A stretch of DNA of 64,000 bases from Mycolicibacterium tusciae JS617 (lineage in GTDB: Bacteria; Actinomycetota; Actinomycetes; Mycobacteriales; Mycobacteriaceae): the NCBI RefSeq assembly GCF_000243415.2, contig NZ_KI912270.1, forward strand, positions 4,588,903-4,652,902. Direction: 5' to 3'. Below the pieces are notes generated by a model that was not told the origin of the DNA, did not search any database, and was given only the letters and a program-made list of their open reading frames with translations. The position numbers and the translations under genes are program-made. Each line of letters opens with the position of its first letter. The first letter of the stretch is position 1. Shown one piece after another: positions 18,481-27,058 of the stretch.

Positions 18481-19268
18481 GCGAGCTACCAATGCCGACT
18501 TCGTAAACGTCGAACGGAACGCTCAACGCGCGATGCTTGAACCAGGGCCACATTTACGGTCTGGGACCACTAAATGTGCCTGGCGGCTGCGCCTGGTTAC
18601 AAGAACGCCTTTGGCTAGACAAGTCACTATCGTGCTATAGCCGTCCTAATGCGAAAGCTGTCCGGCCGCCACCCCGCCGCTCGGATCTCCCTGGGACACA
18701 ATCCAAGCCGCCGCCCAGATGTGGGTCCGCGAACACCAAGTGCTGATCCATCAACAAGCACTCAGCGCTTAGTTTAGTTAGAAGTCACCGTGCGCCCGCG
18801 AACGGGCCGCGGCCACGGGAATCCTGGGGCGGGCTGACGGTCGGTGCGTGGCCGTGGCGAGCCATCGACCGACGATCTGCTGATCGTGGAGCCACAGCCC
18901 GAGCGCGCCGATCTCAGTGTTGCCCTCGATGTCGAAGATGCTGCGCGCTTCTCGCAGAATCGCTCGGGGGCGAGGTCGACACACCATCTGGTCGCCCATT
19001 CCGGTCCGACAGCGCGTCGGACGGGGCATACGGTGAAACGCAGTCTGATGCAGTCCCCGCAAGCAAACCGTGCGGTCGTCCGCTCTCAGCGGTTCTTCAG
19101 CCATCGTCGCGCAGGCTGCGCATCGTGATTTGTAGACGTACCGACGTCAACGATAACGCGGTGAGTGCAACCCGCCCTACCGCAGAGCTCGACCCGAAAT
19201 GACCAGCGGCGCTGCGCAGTCCGGCCATATCCGCTGCACCTGTGGTCAGCAGAAGGCGAGCACCCACG
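18481..19268. other. Gene-poor stretch after sulfur operon A
   Basis: No gene can be supported in these 790 bases. A short open stretch ending at the TAG near 18774 reads WDTIQAAAQMWVREHQVLIH and may be the tail of a lost gene. Frames on both strands between 18778 and 19128 are open for about 100 codons but are Arg/Pro-rich and unconvincing. The one clear structure is the dyad at 18542-18583. Confidence 0.5.
18542..18583. other. Long interrupted hairpin (17 paired bases)
   Basis: CCAGG (18542-18546) pairs with CCTGG (18579-18583). CACATTTA (18549-18556) pairs with TAAATGTG (18571-18578). GGTC (18558-18561) pairs with GACC (18565-18568) around a TGG loop. Small bulges lie between the segments. 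There is no T-run, so it is not a standard terminator. It starts 61 bases after the stop of the MBL-rhodanese gene. Confidence 0.6.
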
Positions 19269-19495
19269 ATGTCCACCATTAACGGGCTGCCCTCGCATGT
19301 CCTGCTCGTCCACTTCGTCGTCGTCCTGGCGCCTCTGACCGCGGTCCTACTAATTGCCTGCGCAGTGTGGCCGGCGGCACGGCGACGGCTGGTCTGGATC
19401 GTCGCTGCGTTGGCGGTTGCGATCGGAGTGCTGACACCATTGACGGTGGACGCGGGCGCGCGGCTGCAGAACCGGACCCGTCAGCAGCGCGCTTC
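19269..19495 (+). pseudogene. DUF2231-type membrane protein, truncated
   Basis: From ATG 19269 the protein reads INGLPSHVLLVHFVVVLAPL, a second helix and TPLTVDAGARLQNRT, which is the beginning of actinobacterial DUF2231 membrane proteins. After about residue 65 the frame becomes Ser/Cys/Pro-rich and overlaps the next gene, so the second half is missing. The cut lies near 19480, next to the start of the COG4705-like gene, indicating a deletion junction. Probably non-functional. Confidence 0.6.
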
Positions 19496-19498
19496 GTC

Positions 19499-20298
19499 AT
19501 GCGCAAGCTGCCCCACGTCACCATGCTGTTCTGGGTGCTCAAGATCGCCACCACCACCTTGGACGAGACCGGCGGCGACCTGCTCGCCCAGACCCTGCAC
19601 GTCGGCTACCTGGTAAGCACCGTCATCTCCCTGATCGCGTTCCTGATCGCCGTGATCTTCCAGCTCAAGGCGGGGCGCTTTCACCCGGCCATCTTCTGGA
19701 CCGTCATCGCGCTGTCCAGCACTGCCGGCACCACCTTGTCGGACCTGATGAACCGCACCGGCGGCATCGGCTACACCGGCGGCGCAGCCATCCTCAGCAC
19801 CGGCTTGATCATCGTCTGGTGGCGCAGTGGACAAACCCTCGACGTCGAAAACGTCGCCTCCCTGCGCGGCGAATTGCTGTTCTGGATCGCGATCCTGTTC
19901 TCCAACAGCCTCGGCACCTCCAGCGGCGACTTCCTCGCCGACAGCCTCGGCATCGGATTCCGCGACAGCGCCATCCTTCTCACCGTCATCATGCTCTCGG
20001 CCTGCTCGCCGCGCACTACCTCACCCGCATCAACGGCATGGTCCTGTTCTGGATCGCCTTCGTGCTCACCCGCCCGCTCGGCGCCACCCTCGGGGACTTC
20101 CTCAGCAAGCCTCGGGACCACGGCGGGCTCGCCTGGGGCACCACGTGGACCTCCGCCACGCTGCTGGCCACCCTCATCGGGCTGATCGGCTACCAGATCA
20201 TCCACGTCCGTCGCCACCCGCTGACCCCGCTGCCGGCGCCCCTGCACCGGCGCACCGGTACCCCCCAGCAGCCCAACGGTGACCTGGTCATGGTGTGA
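19499..20298 (+). pseudogene. COG4705-like polytopic membrane protein with a frameshift
   Basis: From ATG 19499 (RKLPHVTMLFWVLKIATTTL) the protein has repeated two-helix units with conserved Gly-Asp pairs (ETGGDLLAQ, STAGTTLSDLM, GTSSGDFLADSLGIG), typical of the COG4705 family of unknown function. Near 19995-20005 the frame is lost and continues in another frame as LLAAHYLTRINGMVLFWIAF to the stop at 20298. Restoring the shift would give about 265 residues. It is a recent pseudogene or a sequencing error. Confidence 0.65.
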
Positions 20299-20522
20299 CG
20301 GCTCACTCAGGCGCAGGACAGCGATTCGAGACGGACGCATCGGAAACGGCCACAACGACGTGCCGCCCGGACGGCGAACCTATCCCGCCATCATCGATGA
20401 TGACGGCCAAAGCAGTGAATCTGGTTACAGCACAACGTGATTTAGAAATCAGACGCAACGTCGTTCCAGGCAGGGGCGGGGGTCGCAACCTGTCGACACC
20501 GGGCCGTTGGGTCGCGAGATCG

Positions 20523-20938
20523 CTAACCGCTCGGTCCGAGTTGGCATAGCCGGCGTACGGCGACGACGCCATCTGGTGTTCCGGGCCAATGCGTCGACAG
20601 CGCCGCCGGGCCGGCGCGTCGAACGACCGAGCGCACAGCGAACACGACGATGATCACGTCGTCGACGTAGCCGAGCATCGGGACGAAGTCGGGGATCAGG
20701 TCGAATGGCAATGCCAGATACCCGAGCAACACCAGGAGCCGGGTGCGCACGCCGCGCGGCATCGACGGGTCGCCGGCCAGCCGTTTGAGCATCCGCACGA
20801 GGTCCGGCAGAGCCGCGCCGCGTCTCGCAGTCCCATGTCATCCGGTTTCGTTAGCCAGAGAAGGACCACGAGGGTCAACCACAGCAGCGCAAAGCCGGCG
20901 AAGACGCCCAGCACCGTCGGCCACCACGCAGACCACAT
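20523..20938 (-). pseudogene. DUF1232 (YkvA-like) membrane protein with a frameshift
   Basis: The N-terminal part from 20938 (WWPTVLGVFAGFALLWLTLV) is one membrane helix followed by KPDDMGLRDAARL. The frame then slips near 20820, consistent with one missing C. It continues as the DUF1232 core (GVRTRLLVLLGYLALPFDLI, PDFVPMLGYVDDVIIV) to the stop at 20523. DUF1232 proteins are small membrane proteins of unknown role. Like the preceding gene it is broken by a small indel. Confidence 0.65.
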
Positions 20939-21121
20939 CGGTCAACTCGGCCTAGGCGTATACGCCATCAGCGGGCACTCCTTGTCGTTCATCAGGCGGT
21001 AGGGCCTCAACTCCGACTCCACGTGATCATTCACAATGCCTGAGGTTCATGAACTTTCGCAGTTCTGCGTCCAACTAGCCAGCTCATCCGACGGCCGTGC
21101 TGACGGGTCGACCCGGCCCCT

Positions 21122-22177
21122 TCAGGGCGGGTCGGTAGTCGCAGGGTAGGCGTGTACGAGTGCAGACGAGAGTTTCGGGACGGCGTGGGTCAGGGTGTGT
21201 TCGGCGTCGTGGGCGATCCGGTGGGCGTCGGTCAAGCTGGTGCTGGGGTCGATGTCGAGTTCGGCGTCGGCGTGGATGCGGTGCCCGATCCAGCGCATCT
21301 TCACGCTGCGTACTGCGGTGACTCCGGGTTCCGCGGCCAGCGCGGCTTCGGCGGCGTCGACCAGTCCGGGGTCGACCGCGTCGAGCAGGCGCCCGAAGAC
21401 GTCGCGCACCGCAGTGCGCAGCACTGCGAGGATGGCGACGGTGATGAGCAGCCCGACGATGGGATCGGCCAGCGGGAAGCCCAGCGCCACACCCCCGGCG
21501 CCGAGGAGCACGGCCAGCGAGGTGAATCCGTCGGTGCGGGCGTGCAGTCCGTCGGCGATCAGCGCAGCCGACCCGATCTGCCGCCCGACGCGGATGCGAT
21601 AGATCGCGACGAGTTCGTTGCCGATGAACCCGACCAGCCCGGCGACGGCGACCCAGCCGACGTACTCAATCGCAACCGGGTTGATCAGGCGTCGGACGGA
21701 TTCGACTCCGGCGATGATCGCCGAGAGCGCGATCATCGCGATCACGAACAACCCGGCCAGGTCTTCGGCGCGGCCGAAGCCGTAGGTGTAGCGGCGCGTG
21801 GCGGCCTTAGTGCCGAGCGCGAACGCGATCCACAGCGGGATCGCGGTCAACGCATCGGAGAAGTTGTGGATGGTGTCGGCCAACAGTGCCACCGACCCGG
21901 AGATCGCCACGATCACCAGCTGAGCGACCGACGTCGCACCCAGCGCGAGCAGGCTGATCTTCACCGCGCGGATGCCGGCCGCACTGGATTCCAGCGCGTC
22001 GTCGATGCTGTCGGAGGCGTCGTGGCTGTGCGGCGCGAAGATCTCCGATAGCACCCCCCGCAGGCCCTTCCGATGCTGGTGAGGGTGAGCCGAGCCGTGA
22101 TCGTCACTCGAGCCGTGGCCGTGGCCGTGGCCGTCACCGCCGTCGTGGCTAGTGGCGGGTTCGGCGTCATGCGTCAT
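21122..22177 (-). CDS. Cation diffusion facilitator (Zn/Co/Cd/Ni exporter type)
   Basis: 351 residues. A His-rich cytoplasmic start (GHGHGHG, HPHQH) probably gathers metal. Six membrane helices follow, with the paired metal sites HNFSDALT (helix 2) and HARTDGFTS (helix 5), both HxxxD as in zinc/cadmium/cobalt CDF proteins. The C-terminal ~80 residues form the usual cytoplasmic ferredoxin-like domain (VKMRWIGHRIHADAELDID). It exports divalent metal in exchange for protons. Its start overlaps the stop of the ArsR-type regulator by four bases, so both are one operon. Confidence 0.9.
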   Translation of the reverse strand: MTHDAEPATSHDGGDGHGHGHGSSDDHGSAHPHQHRKGLRGVLSEIFAPHSHDASDSIDDALESSAAGIRAVKISLLALGATSVAQLVIVAISGSVALLADTIHNFSDALTAIPLWIAFALGTKAATRRYTYGFGRAEDLAGLFVIAMIALSAIIAGVESVRRLINPVAIEYVGWVAVAGLVGFIGNELVAIYRIRVGRQIGSAALIADGLHARTDGFTSLAVLLGAGGVALGFPLADPIVGLLITVAILAVLRTAVRDVFGRLLDAVDPGLVDAAEAALAAEPGVTAVRSVKMRWIGHRIHADAELDIDPSTSLTDAHRIAHDAEHTLTHAVPKLSSALVHAYPATTDPP

Positions 22178-22605
22178 GCGCGGCGTCCCGTCGGCCGGGC
22201 CCCGGTCGAGTCGGCAGCATCGGTGGCCGGGTGCAGGGTCGCGAGGTCGGCGGCGTCACGGTGATGACTGGGCACACCGGGCCCGGCGTGCTCGGCGTTG
22301 AACACCGCATCGGTCACCAGCTGGCCGATGTGGTCGTTGTCCAGGCTGTAGAAGATCGTGGTGCCCTCGCGGCGGGTCCGGACCAGCCGCCCCATCCGGA
22401 GCTTGGCCAGGTGCTGAGACACCGACGACGCGGGCTTGCCGACGTGCGTGGCCAGGTCGTTGACCGACATCTCCCGGCCCACCAACGCCCACAGCACCCG
22501 AACGCGGGTCGCATCGGCCAGCATCCCGAACACCTCGACCACCAGATCGACTTGATCATCGGCGAGCCGACGACCACATGTATCACTATCTGCATTCATA
22601 CGCAC
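22174..22605 (-). CDS. ArsR/SmtB-family metal-responsive repressor
   Basis: 143 residues from GTG 22605; an ATG at 22599 is an alternative. The winged helix is clear (SVNDLATHVGKPASSVSQHL, then RREGTTIFYSL). Helix alpha-5 reads SLDNDH...FNAEH, aligning with the D-x-H-x10-H-x2-H metal site of CzrA/NmtR. Only two of four ligands are kept (D to N and one H to N), and a His-rich tail (SHHRD) could supply others. It likely derepresses the downstream CDF exporter when metal binds. Confidence 0.85.
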   Translation of the reverse strand: MRMNADSDTCGRRLADDQVDLVVEVFGMLADATRVRVLWALVGREMSVNDLATHVGKPASSVSQHLAKLRMGRLVRTRREGTTIFYSLDNDHIGQLVTDAVFNAEHAGPGVPSHHRDAADLATLHPATDAADSTGARPTGRRA

Positions 22606-22737
22606 ATAGTACGGCTTTCTGGAAGGCGGCGATGTCTGGCCGTCGCGCGGTCCTCGACGACCTCACCGGCGCTGGGCAAGCCTCACTCGCTGAACGGCTC
22701 TTACTGCGATGACCGCAGGTGGTGCAGCCGGCCGCGT

Positions 22738-24006
22738 TCAGTTGGCGGTGGCGTTGGATCGATCGGCAGCGGGGTGGGTTTCATACATGCGCACCGCGAC
22801 GGCGACCCCGGAGACGACGGTGATGGCGGCTGCAACCCAGATTGCGGCGCGCACTCCCCATAGGTCGGCGGTGATGCCGCCGACGATTGCGCCGGCGGCA
22901 TATCCGCTGTCGCGCCAGAGTCGGTACACGCCGACGGCGCGGGCCCGCCACAGCGGGTGTGCGACGTCGCCGACGGCGGCCAGCAGGGTCGGGTAGACCA
23001 TTGCGGTGCCCGCGCCGAGCAGCGCCGAGGCGGTGAGCCACCACGTGAAGGTGTCGCCCGTGGCGATCAGCGCTAGCCCGCCGGCTTGGGTGAGCATGCC
23101 GGCGGTGATGAGGTGTTTGCGGCCCCAGCGGTCCGATAGGGCGCCTGTGGCCAGTTGGCCCACGCCCCACACCGCGGGGTAGACGGCGATGAGGATGCCG
23201 ATGCGGTCGACGGGCATGCCGGTGGTGGCGAACAGGATTGGGAATAGGCCCCAGGACAGGCCGAAGTTGAGGTTGTTGACCAGGCCGGCCTGGCTGGCTG
23301 AGGACAGCGCTCGTTCGGTGAAGCTGGCGCGGAGGAAGATCTGCCTGTTGGTGAGCAGGGTGTCGGTGTGGGTGTTGTCGTGGTGGTTGGCTTCCAGTTG
23401 GGCGTGGCCGCGGGTCTCGCGGACGAACACAGCGGTGAGGCCCAGGGCGATCAGGGCGTAGGACAGCCCGAGCAGGAATGGTGCGGGCCGCAGGCCATAG
23501 TCCGCGGCGAGGTAGCCGGCCAGGACTGCGGTGATGGCGACGGCGCCGTAGCCGGCGGCTTCGTTGAATCCCATGGCCAGGCCGCGCTGGCGGGGGCCGA
23601 CGAGGTCGATTTTCATGATGACGGTGGTCGACCAGGTCAGGCCTTGGTTGATGCCTAGCAGTACGTTGGCGGCGATCACCCAGCCCCATGATGGTGCCCA
23701 GATCAGCAGCAGCGGAACGGGTACGGCGAGCAGCCATCCCGCGAGCAGCACGGGCTTGCGGCCGTAGCGGTCCGACCAGGTGCCGGCGAAGTAGTTGGTG
23801 GCGGCCTTGGTGATGCCGAAGGCGAACACATAGGTCAGCAGGAAGGTGTAGCCGGTGAGGTGGAATTCCTGTTCTGCCAACAGTGGCAGGACGGTTTGTT
23901 CCTGGCCGACCATGCCGCCGACGAGAGCGTTGACGGCTACCAGTAAGCAGAATTGGGAGAGGTTGGCGCGCAACCCGAGTCGCAGTTGTGGGTCGGTGGT
24001 GTTCAT
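22738..24006 (-). CDS. MFS transporter (12 helices)
   Basis: 422 residues with about 12 membrane helices and the MFS signature between helices 2 and 3 (GTWSDRYGRKPVLLAG), repeated in the second half (GALSDRWGRKHLITAG). Helix 1 begins QFCLLVAVNALVGGMVGQEQ. The gene overlaps the end of the MBL-rhodanese gene by four bases, so the two are translated together. The substrate is likely a sulfur compound handled by that enzyme, which is inference from context. Confidence 0.85.
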   Translation of the reverse strand: MNTTDPQLRLGLRANLSQFCLLVAVNALVGGMVGQEQTVLPLLAEQEFHLTGYTFLLTYVFAFGITKAATNYFAGTWSDRYGRKPVLLAGWLLAVPVPLLLIWAPSWGWVIAANVLLGINQGLTWSTTVIMKIDLVGPRQRGLAMGFNEAAGYGAVAITAVLAGYLAADYGLRPAPFLLGLSYALIALGLTAVFVRETRGHAQLEANHHDNTHTDTLLTNRQIFLRASFTERALSSASQAGLVNNLNFGLSWGLFPILFATTGMPVDRIGILIAVYPAVWGVGQLATGALSDRWGRKHLITAGMLTQAGGLALIATGDTFTWWLTASALLGAGTAMVYPTLLAAVGDVAHPLWRARAVGVYRLWRDSGYAAGAIVGGITADLWGVRAAIWVAAAITVVSGVAVAVRMYETHPAADRSNATAN

Positions 24007-25364
24007 CCACCGGTCTCCAGCTGGCGGCCGGTGGCTGCGATCCAGTCCTGGGGTCCGCCGTCGAGCACGACGAGGTCGTGGTGGCCGGTTCCTCCGAGCA
24101 GGCTGGCGGCGCCCATCGCCCGTTCACCGTGTCCGCACATGACCACTGTCGGTTCGTCAGGCAGCTCTGCGGCCCGCTCCGTCACGTCGCCGAGCTCGAT
24201 GTGAATCGCGCCGGGAAGATGCCCGTCGAGGTATTCCGATCGTTGGCGGATGTCCAGGACGCGGCGGCCGTCAAGCTGTTTGGCCCGGGACAATGGGATG
24301 CTCGCGGTGTCGTGGCCCGCGGCCGTCCATGCCGCCATTGCCCCGTCGAGTTCGCCGATGATGTTGTCGTATCCGATTTTGGCGGCCTGCCAGCCAATTT
24401 CGGCAGGGTCTTGATCCGGGTCGCGCACGATGATCAGTGGTCGGTCGCCTGGCGCGAGCCAGCCCAGCCAGGAGGCGAACACCGGCCTCAGCGGGATGGA
24501 GATCGAACCGCGCACATGCGCTGTGGCGAAGCGGTCTACCGGGCGTGCATCGATGAGGACCGCGTCGTCGGCCAACCGGGTTTGCACCTCGTCCACGCTC
24601 AGCGGCGCCAGCGTGGGTTCACCCTCCAGCAGTGGTGGGCCGATGCGGTTGATCTCACCGAGTCGGCGGAAGTACGGCGGATAGCTACCCAACGAGCCGA
24701 GAAGCTGCGCCACGAAGGCTGTTTCGTCGGTGGCCTGCAGCAGCGGGTTGGTGGCCAGCTCGTGCGCGATGGTGCTGGTGCGGTCAGCACCCGGTGGTGC
24801 CGAGCAGAATGATCCGGCACCGTGGGTGGGCCACACCTGAACGTCGCCGGGCAGGGCGGCCAGGCGGTGCAGTGAGGCGTATTGGGCGCGGGTGAGCTCC
24901 TCAGTGCGGTCTTCAGAGACCAGGTCGGTGCGTGCGGCCGAGCCGACGATCAGCGACCCGCCGGTAAAGACTCCTACTTCGAGGTCACCGTCGAGCAGTA
25001 GAAACGCCATGTGCTCGTGGGTGTGTCCGGGTGTCAGCAGGGCACGCAGCCGCAACCCGCCCAGGTCGACCTCGTCGCCGTCGTGCAGTCCGGTGTGGGT
25101 GAAGTCGCGGTCACCGGCCGCCGACGCCAACACCTGCGCTCCGCTGCTCGCCCCGAGTTGATGTGCGCCGGAAAGGAAGTCGGCATGCAAGTGGGTGTCA
25201 GCAGCGAACGCCACCGTTAACCCGCGTTTGGATGCGGCCGCATACACCCCGCGTAGATCACGGCTGACATCGACGACCAGGGCCCGCCCGTCGCCCAGAT
25301 CCACCAGGTAGGCCGAATTGCCCAAGCCCTCATCGATGAGGGCAACCAGATCGACTCCAGCCAT
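24003..25364 (-). CDS. MBL-fold / double-rhodanese fusion, divergent third paralogue
   Basis: 453 residues from ATG 25364, with AGGAGG four bases before it. It has the same domain plan as the operon A and B enzymes but is much diverged. MBL ligands are THLHAD and PGHTHEH; again the ETHE1-type aspartate is replaced (FTGGSLIVG). The second rhodanese has MCGHGERAMG, with Cys at the catalytic position. It is co-translated with an MFS transporter and divergent from an ArsR-rhodanese regulator. A persulfide or thiosulfate function is inferred. Confidence 0.85.
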   Translation of the reverse strand: MAGVDLVALIDEGLGNSAYLVDLGDGRALVVDVSRDLRGVYAAASKRGLTVAFAADTHLHADFLSGAHQLGASSGAQVLASAAGDRDFTHTGLHDGDEVDLGGLRLRALLTPGHTHEHMAFLLLDGDLEVGVFTGGSLIVGSAARTDLVSEDRTEELTRAQYASLHRLAALPGDVQVWPTHGAGSFCSAPPGADRTSTIAHELATNPLLQATDETAFVAQLLGSLGSYPPYFRRLGEINRIGPPLLEGEPTLAPLSVDEVQTRLADDAVLIDARPVDRFATAHVRGSISIPLRPVFASWLGWLAPGDRPLIIVRDPDQDPAEIGWQAAKIGYDNIIGELDGAMAAWTAAGHDTASIPLSRAKQLDGRRVLDIRQRSEYLDGHLPGAIHIELGDVTERAAELPDEPTVVMCGHGERAMGAASLLGGTGHHDLVVLDGGPQDWIAATGRQLETGG

Positions 25365-25399
25365 CACGCCTCCTCTGTAACCGGGCGTCGTGCACCGCG

Positions 25400-25443
25400 T
25401 CTACACATGTTCTACACTATTCCAAAGATGATTGGAGAATGCT
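25400..25443. promoter_or_regulatory. Divergent promoter region of the ArsR-rhodanese / MBL-rhodanese pair
   Basis: TCTACAC occurs at 25400-25406 and 25411-25417, a direct repeat with an 11-base period. TACACT (25413-25418) resembles a -10 box for the rightward gene. TCCAA-AGATGA-TTGGA (25421-25436) is a short dyad overlapping the ribosome binding site. An ArsR-type regulator next door probably binds here. All of this is pattern only. Confidence 0.35.
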
Positions 25444-26106
25444 ATGGGTGATCGTGCCGCCAAGAATGTGTTGTTCGATCAGTTCGCCCGAGTCGGTAAG
25501 GCCCTCAGTAGCGGGAAGCGGTTGGAGTTGTTGGATCTGCTGGCTCAAGGTGAGCGCACGGTCGATGCCCTGGCTCGGGCCAGTGAGCTGGGACTTTCCA
25601 CCGCGTCGGCGCATCTGCAGACCCTGAAGGCGGCGAACCTGGTGAGCACGCGCCGCGAGGGCACCAAGGTGATTTACCGGCTCGCCGGTACCGACGTCGC
25701 CCAACTGCTGGCGTTGGTGCGGGCGGTGGCCAGCGCGCATCTACCCGACGTCGAGGCCGCCGCGCGTGCCTACCTGGGCCCGGGCACCGAACAGGTGACT
25801 CGGGGTGAGCTACTCGATCGCATCAAGACCGGGCAGGTCACGGTGATCGATGTGCGGCCGAGGGAGGAGTACGAGGCCGGCCACATCCCCGCCGCGGTAT
25901 CGGTGCCGCTCGATGAACTCGCCGATCACCTCGCCGAAATGCCAGAGGACCACGACATCGTCGCCTACTGCCGCGGTGCCTACTGCGTGCTGGCCCATGA
26001 CGCGGTACGGATGCTCACCGAGGGCGGCCGCACCGCGATGCGATTGACAGACGGAATGCTCGAATGGCGCCTTGCCGACCTGCCCGTCGCCACCTTGTCC
26101 CGCTAG
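25444..26106 (+). CDS. ArsR-type regulator fused to a rhodanese domain
   Basis: 220 residues from ATG 25444, with GGAG six bases upstream. Residues 1-95 are an ArsR winged helix (LLDLLAQGERTVDALARASE, then TKVIYRLA). Residues about 115-215 are a single rhodanese domain (TVIDVRPREEYEAGHIPAAV) with the active-site loop YCRGAYCVLA carrying two cysteines. Such fusions may sense or be modified by persulfide on the rhodanese Cys and release DNA. It is divergent from the MBL-rhodanese/MFS operon and overlaps the phosphorylase gene by one base. Confidence 0.85.
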   Translation: MGDRAAKNVLFDQFARVGKALSSGKRLELLDLLAQGERTVDALARASELGLSTASAHLQTLKAANLVSTRREGTKVIYRLAGTDVAQLLALVRAVASAHLPDVEAAARAYLGPGTEQVTRGELLDRIKTGQVTVIDVRPREEYEAGHIPAAVSVPLDELADHLAEMPEDHDIVAYCRGAYCVLAHDAVRMLTEGGRTAMRLTDGMLEWRLADLPVATLSR

Positions 26107-26915
26107 TGGTGTCTTCTGTGGTGGATCCGCGTTGCGATGTCATGCCTTTGTTGGCCGCCAAGAACTATGCGGCGCCGGCGGTGTTCGAGCCCGCCAACCT
26201 GTTGCGTGAGGCCCGTCGCCAGCGCGGCCTTGCAGATATCGCGGTTCCCGCGGTGGGCTTGCTCGATCCTGATGGCGACATCGTTCGCTACCTCGCCGCG
26301 AGCGGCCGCGGTCGGCGACATCCCGGGTGGGCGTGCTATCACACCGAGATGTGGACCGTGGATCTCGACGGCATCGAGATCGGTGTCGTCGGAATGGCTG
26401 TCGGCGCACCGTTCGCCGTGCTGGTCGCCGAACAACTCACCGCGTCGGGAGCCGAGATCATTTTGAGTATCACTTCTGCGGGGCAGATCTCCGCCGTCGA
26501 TGAACTGCCCTGCTTCGTGCTCATCGAAAAGGCGTTGCGCGACGAGGGAACCAGCCTGCACTACCAACCACCAGGGCGCTGGAGCCGATTGGACGACGCA
26601 CTGCAGCGGCGGCTTGCCGGAGCGTTCACACACCTGCCCGAACCGGTGTGGCCAGGCTCCTCCTGGACCACCGACGCTCCCTACCGTGAGACAACGCACG
26701 CGATCGAAGCGGCCAGACAGGACAATATCGCATGTGTCGAAATGGAAGCTGCCGGCCTGTACGCCTATGCCGCGGCACGCAGTAAAGCCGTGGTGTGCTT
26801 CGCCCACATCACCAACACGATGGCCACCACAGGTGCGGACTTCGAAAAGGGCGTTGACAATGGCGCGCATGACGCACTAGCTGTCGCTCGCGCCGCCGCT
26901 GCTGCGCTCCGCTAA
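26106..26915 (+). CDS. Nucleoside phosphorylase-family protein
   Basis: 269 residues if it starts at GTG 26106, which overlaps the preceding TAG by one base; GTG 26118 and ATG 26142 are alternatives. PNP/UDP phosphorylase motifs are present: IILSITSAGQIS (phosphate/ribose loop), LRDEGTSLHY, and ACVEMEAAGLYAYA (ribose-binding Met-Glu). The family cleaves nucleosides with phosphate; the base is not evident. Coupling to an ArsR-rhodanese gene suggests a sulfur-containing nucleoside such as a methylthio- or thio-derivative, but that is speculation. Confidence 0.75.
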   Translation: MVSSVVDPRCDVMPLLAAKNYAAPAVFEPANLLREARRQRGLADIAVPAVGLLDPDGDIVRYLAASGRGRRHPGWACYHTEMWTVDLDGIEIGVVGMAVGAPFAVLVAEQLTASGAEIILSITSAGQISAVDELPCFVLIEKALRDEGTSLHYQPPGRWSRLDDALQRRLAGAFTHLPEPVWPGSSWTTDAPYRETTHAIEAARQDNIACVEMEAAGLYAYAAARSKAVVCFAHITNTMATTGADFEKGVDNGAHDALAVARAAAAALR

Positions 26916-26942
26916 GTACGCCGGAGCCCAATGGTTTGATCG

Positions 26943-27009
26943 ATGAAGGCCAACTATTCTTCAGCACCGATTGCTGGGGATGTCGAATTCTGTTCAGGAC
27001 GGCCTTCAT
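26943..27009. repeat. 9-bp inverted repeat with internal dyad between convergent genes
   Basis: ATGAAGGCC (26943-26951) is the exact reverse complement of GGCCTTCAT (27001-27009), 49 bases apart. Inside lies CAGCA-CCGAT-TGCTG. The element fills the 143-base gap between the phosphorylase gene and the convergent radical SAM gene. It could form a two-way terminator-like structure or be an insertion-element trace. No long T-run is present. Confidence 0.45.
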
Positions 27010-27058
27010 TAATTTGCAAAGTGACGATCAGCCCGCGCAACGCAGTCGACGAACCTAA

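Noticed and set aside
18778..19128. Possible genes on either strand (108 and 94 residues)
   Set aside because: Overlapping open frames of similar length, neither with a ribosome binding site, domain or plausible composition; cannot choose, so left as gene-poor.
22781..24127. 448-residue minus-strand ORF overlapping the MFS gene
   Set aside because: Arg/His/Pro-rich frame shadow; the other frame is a clear MFS transporter.
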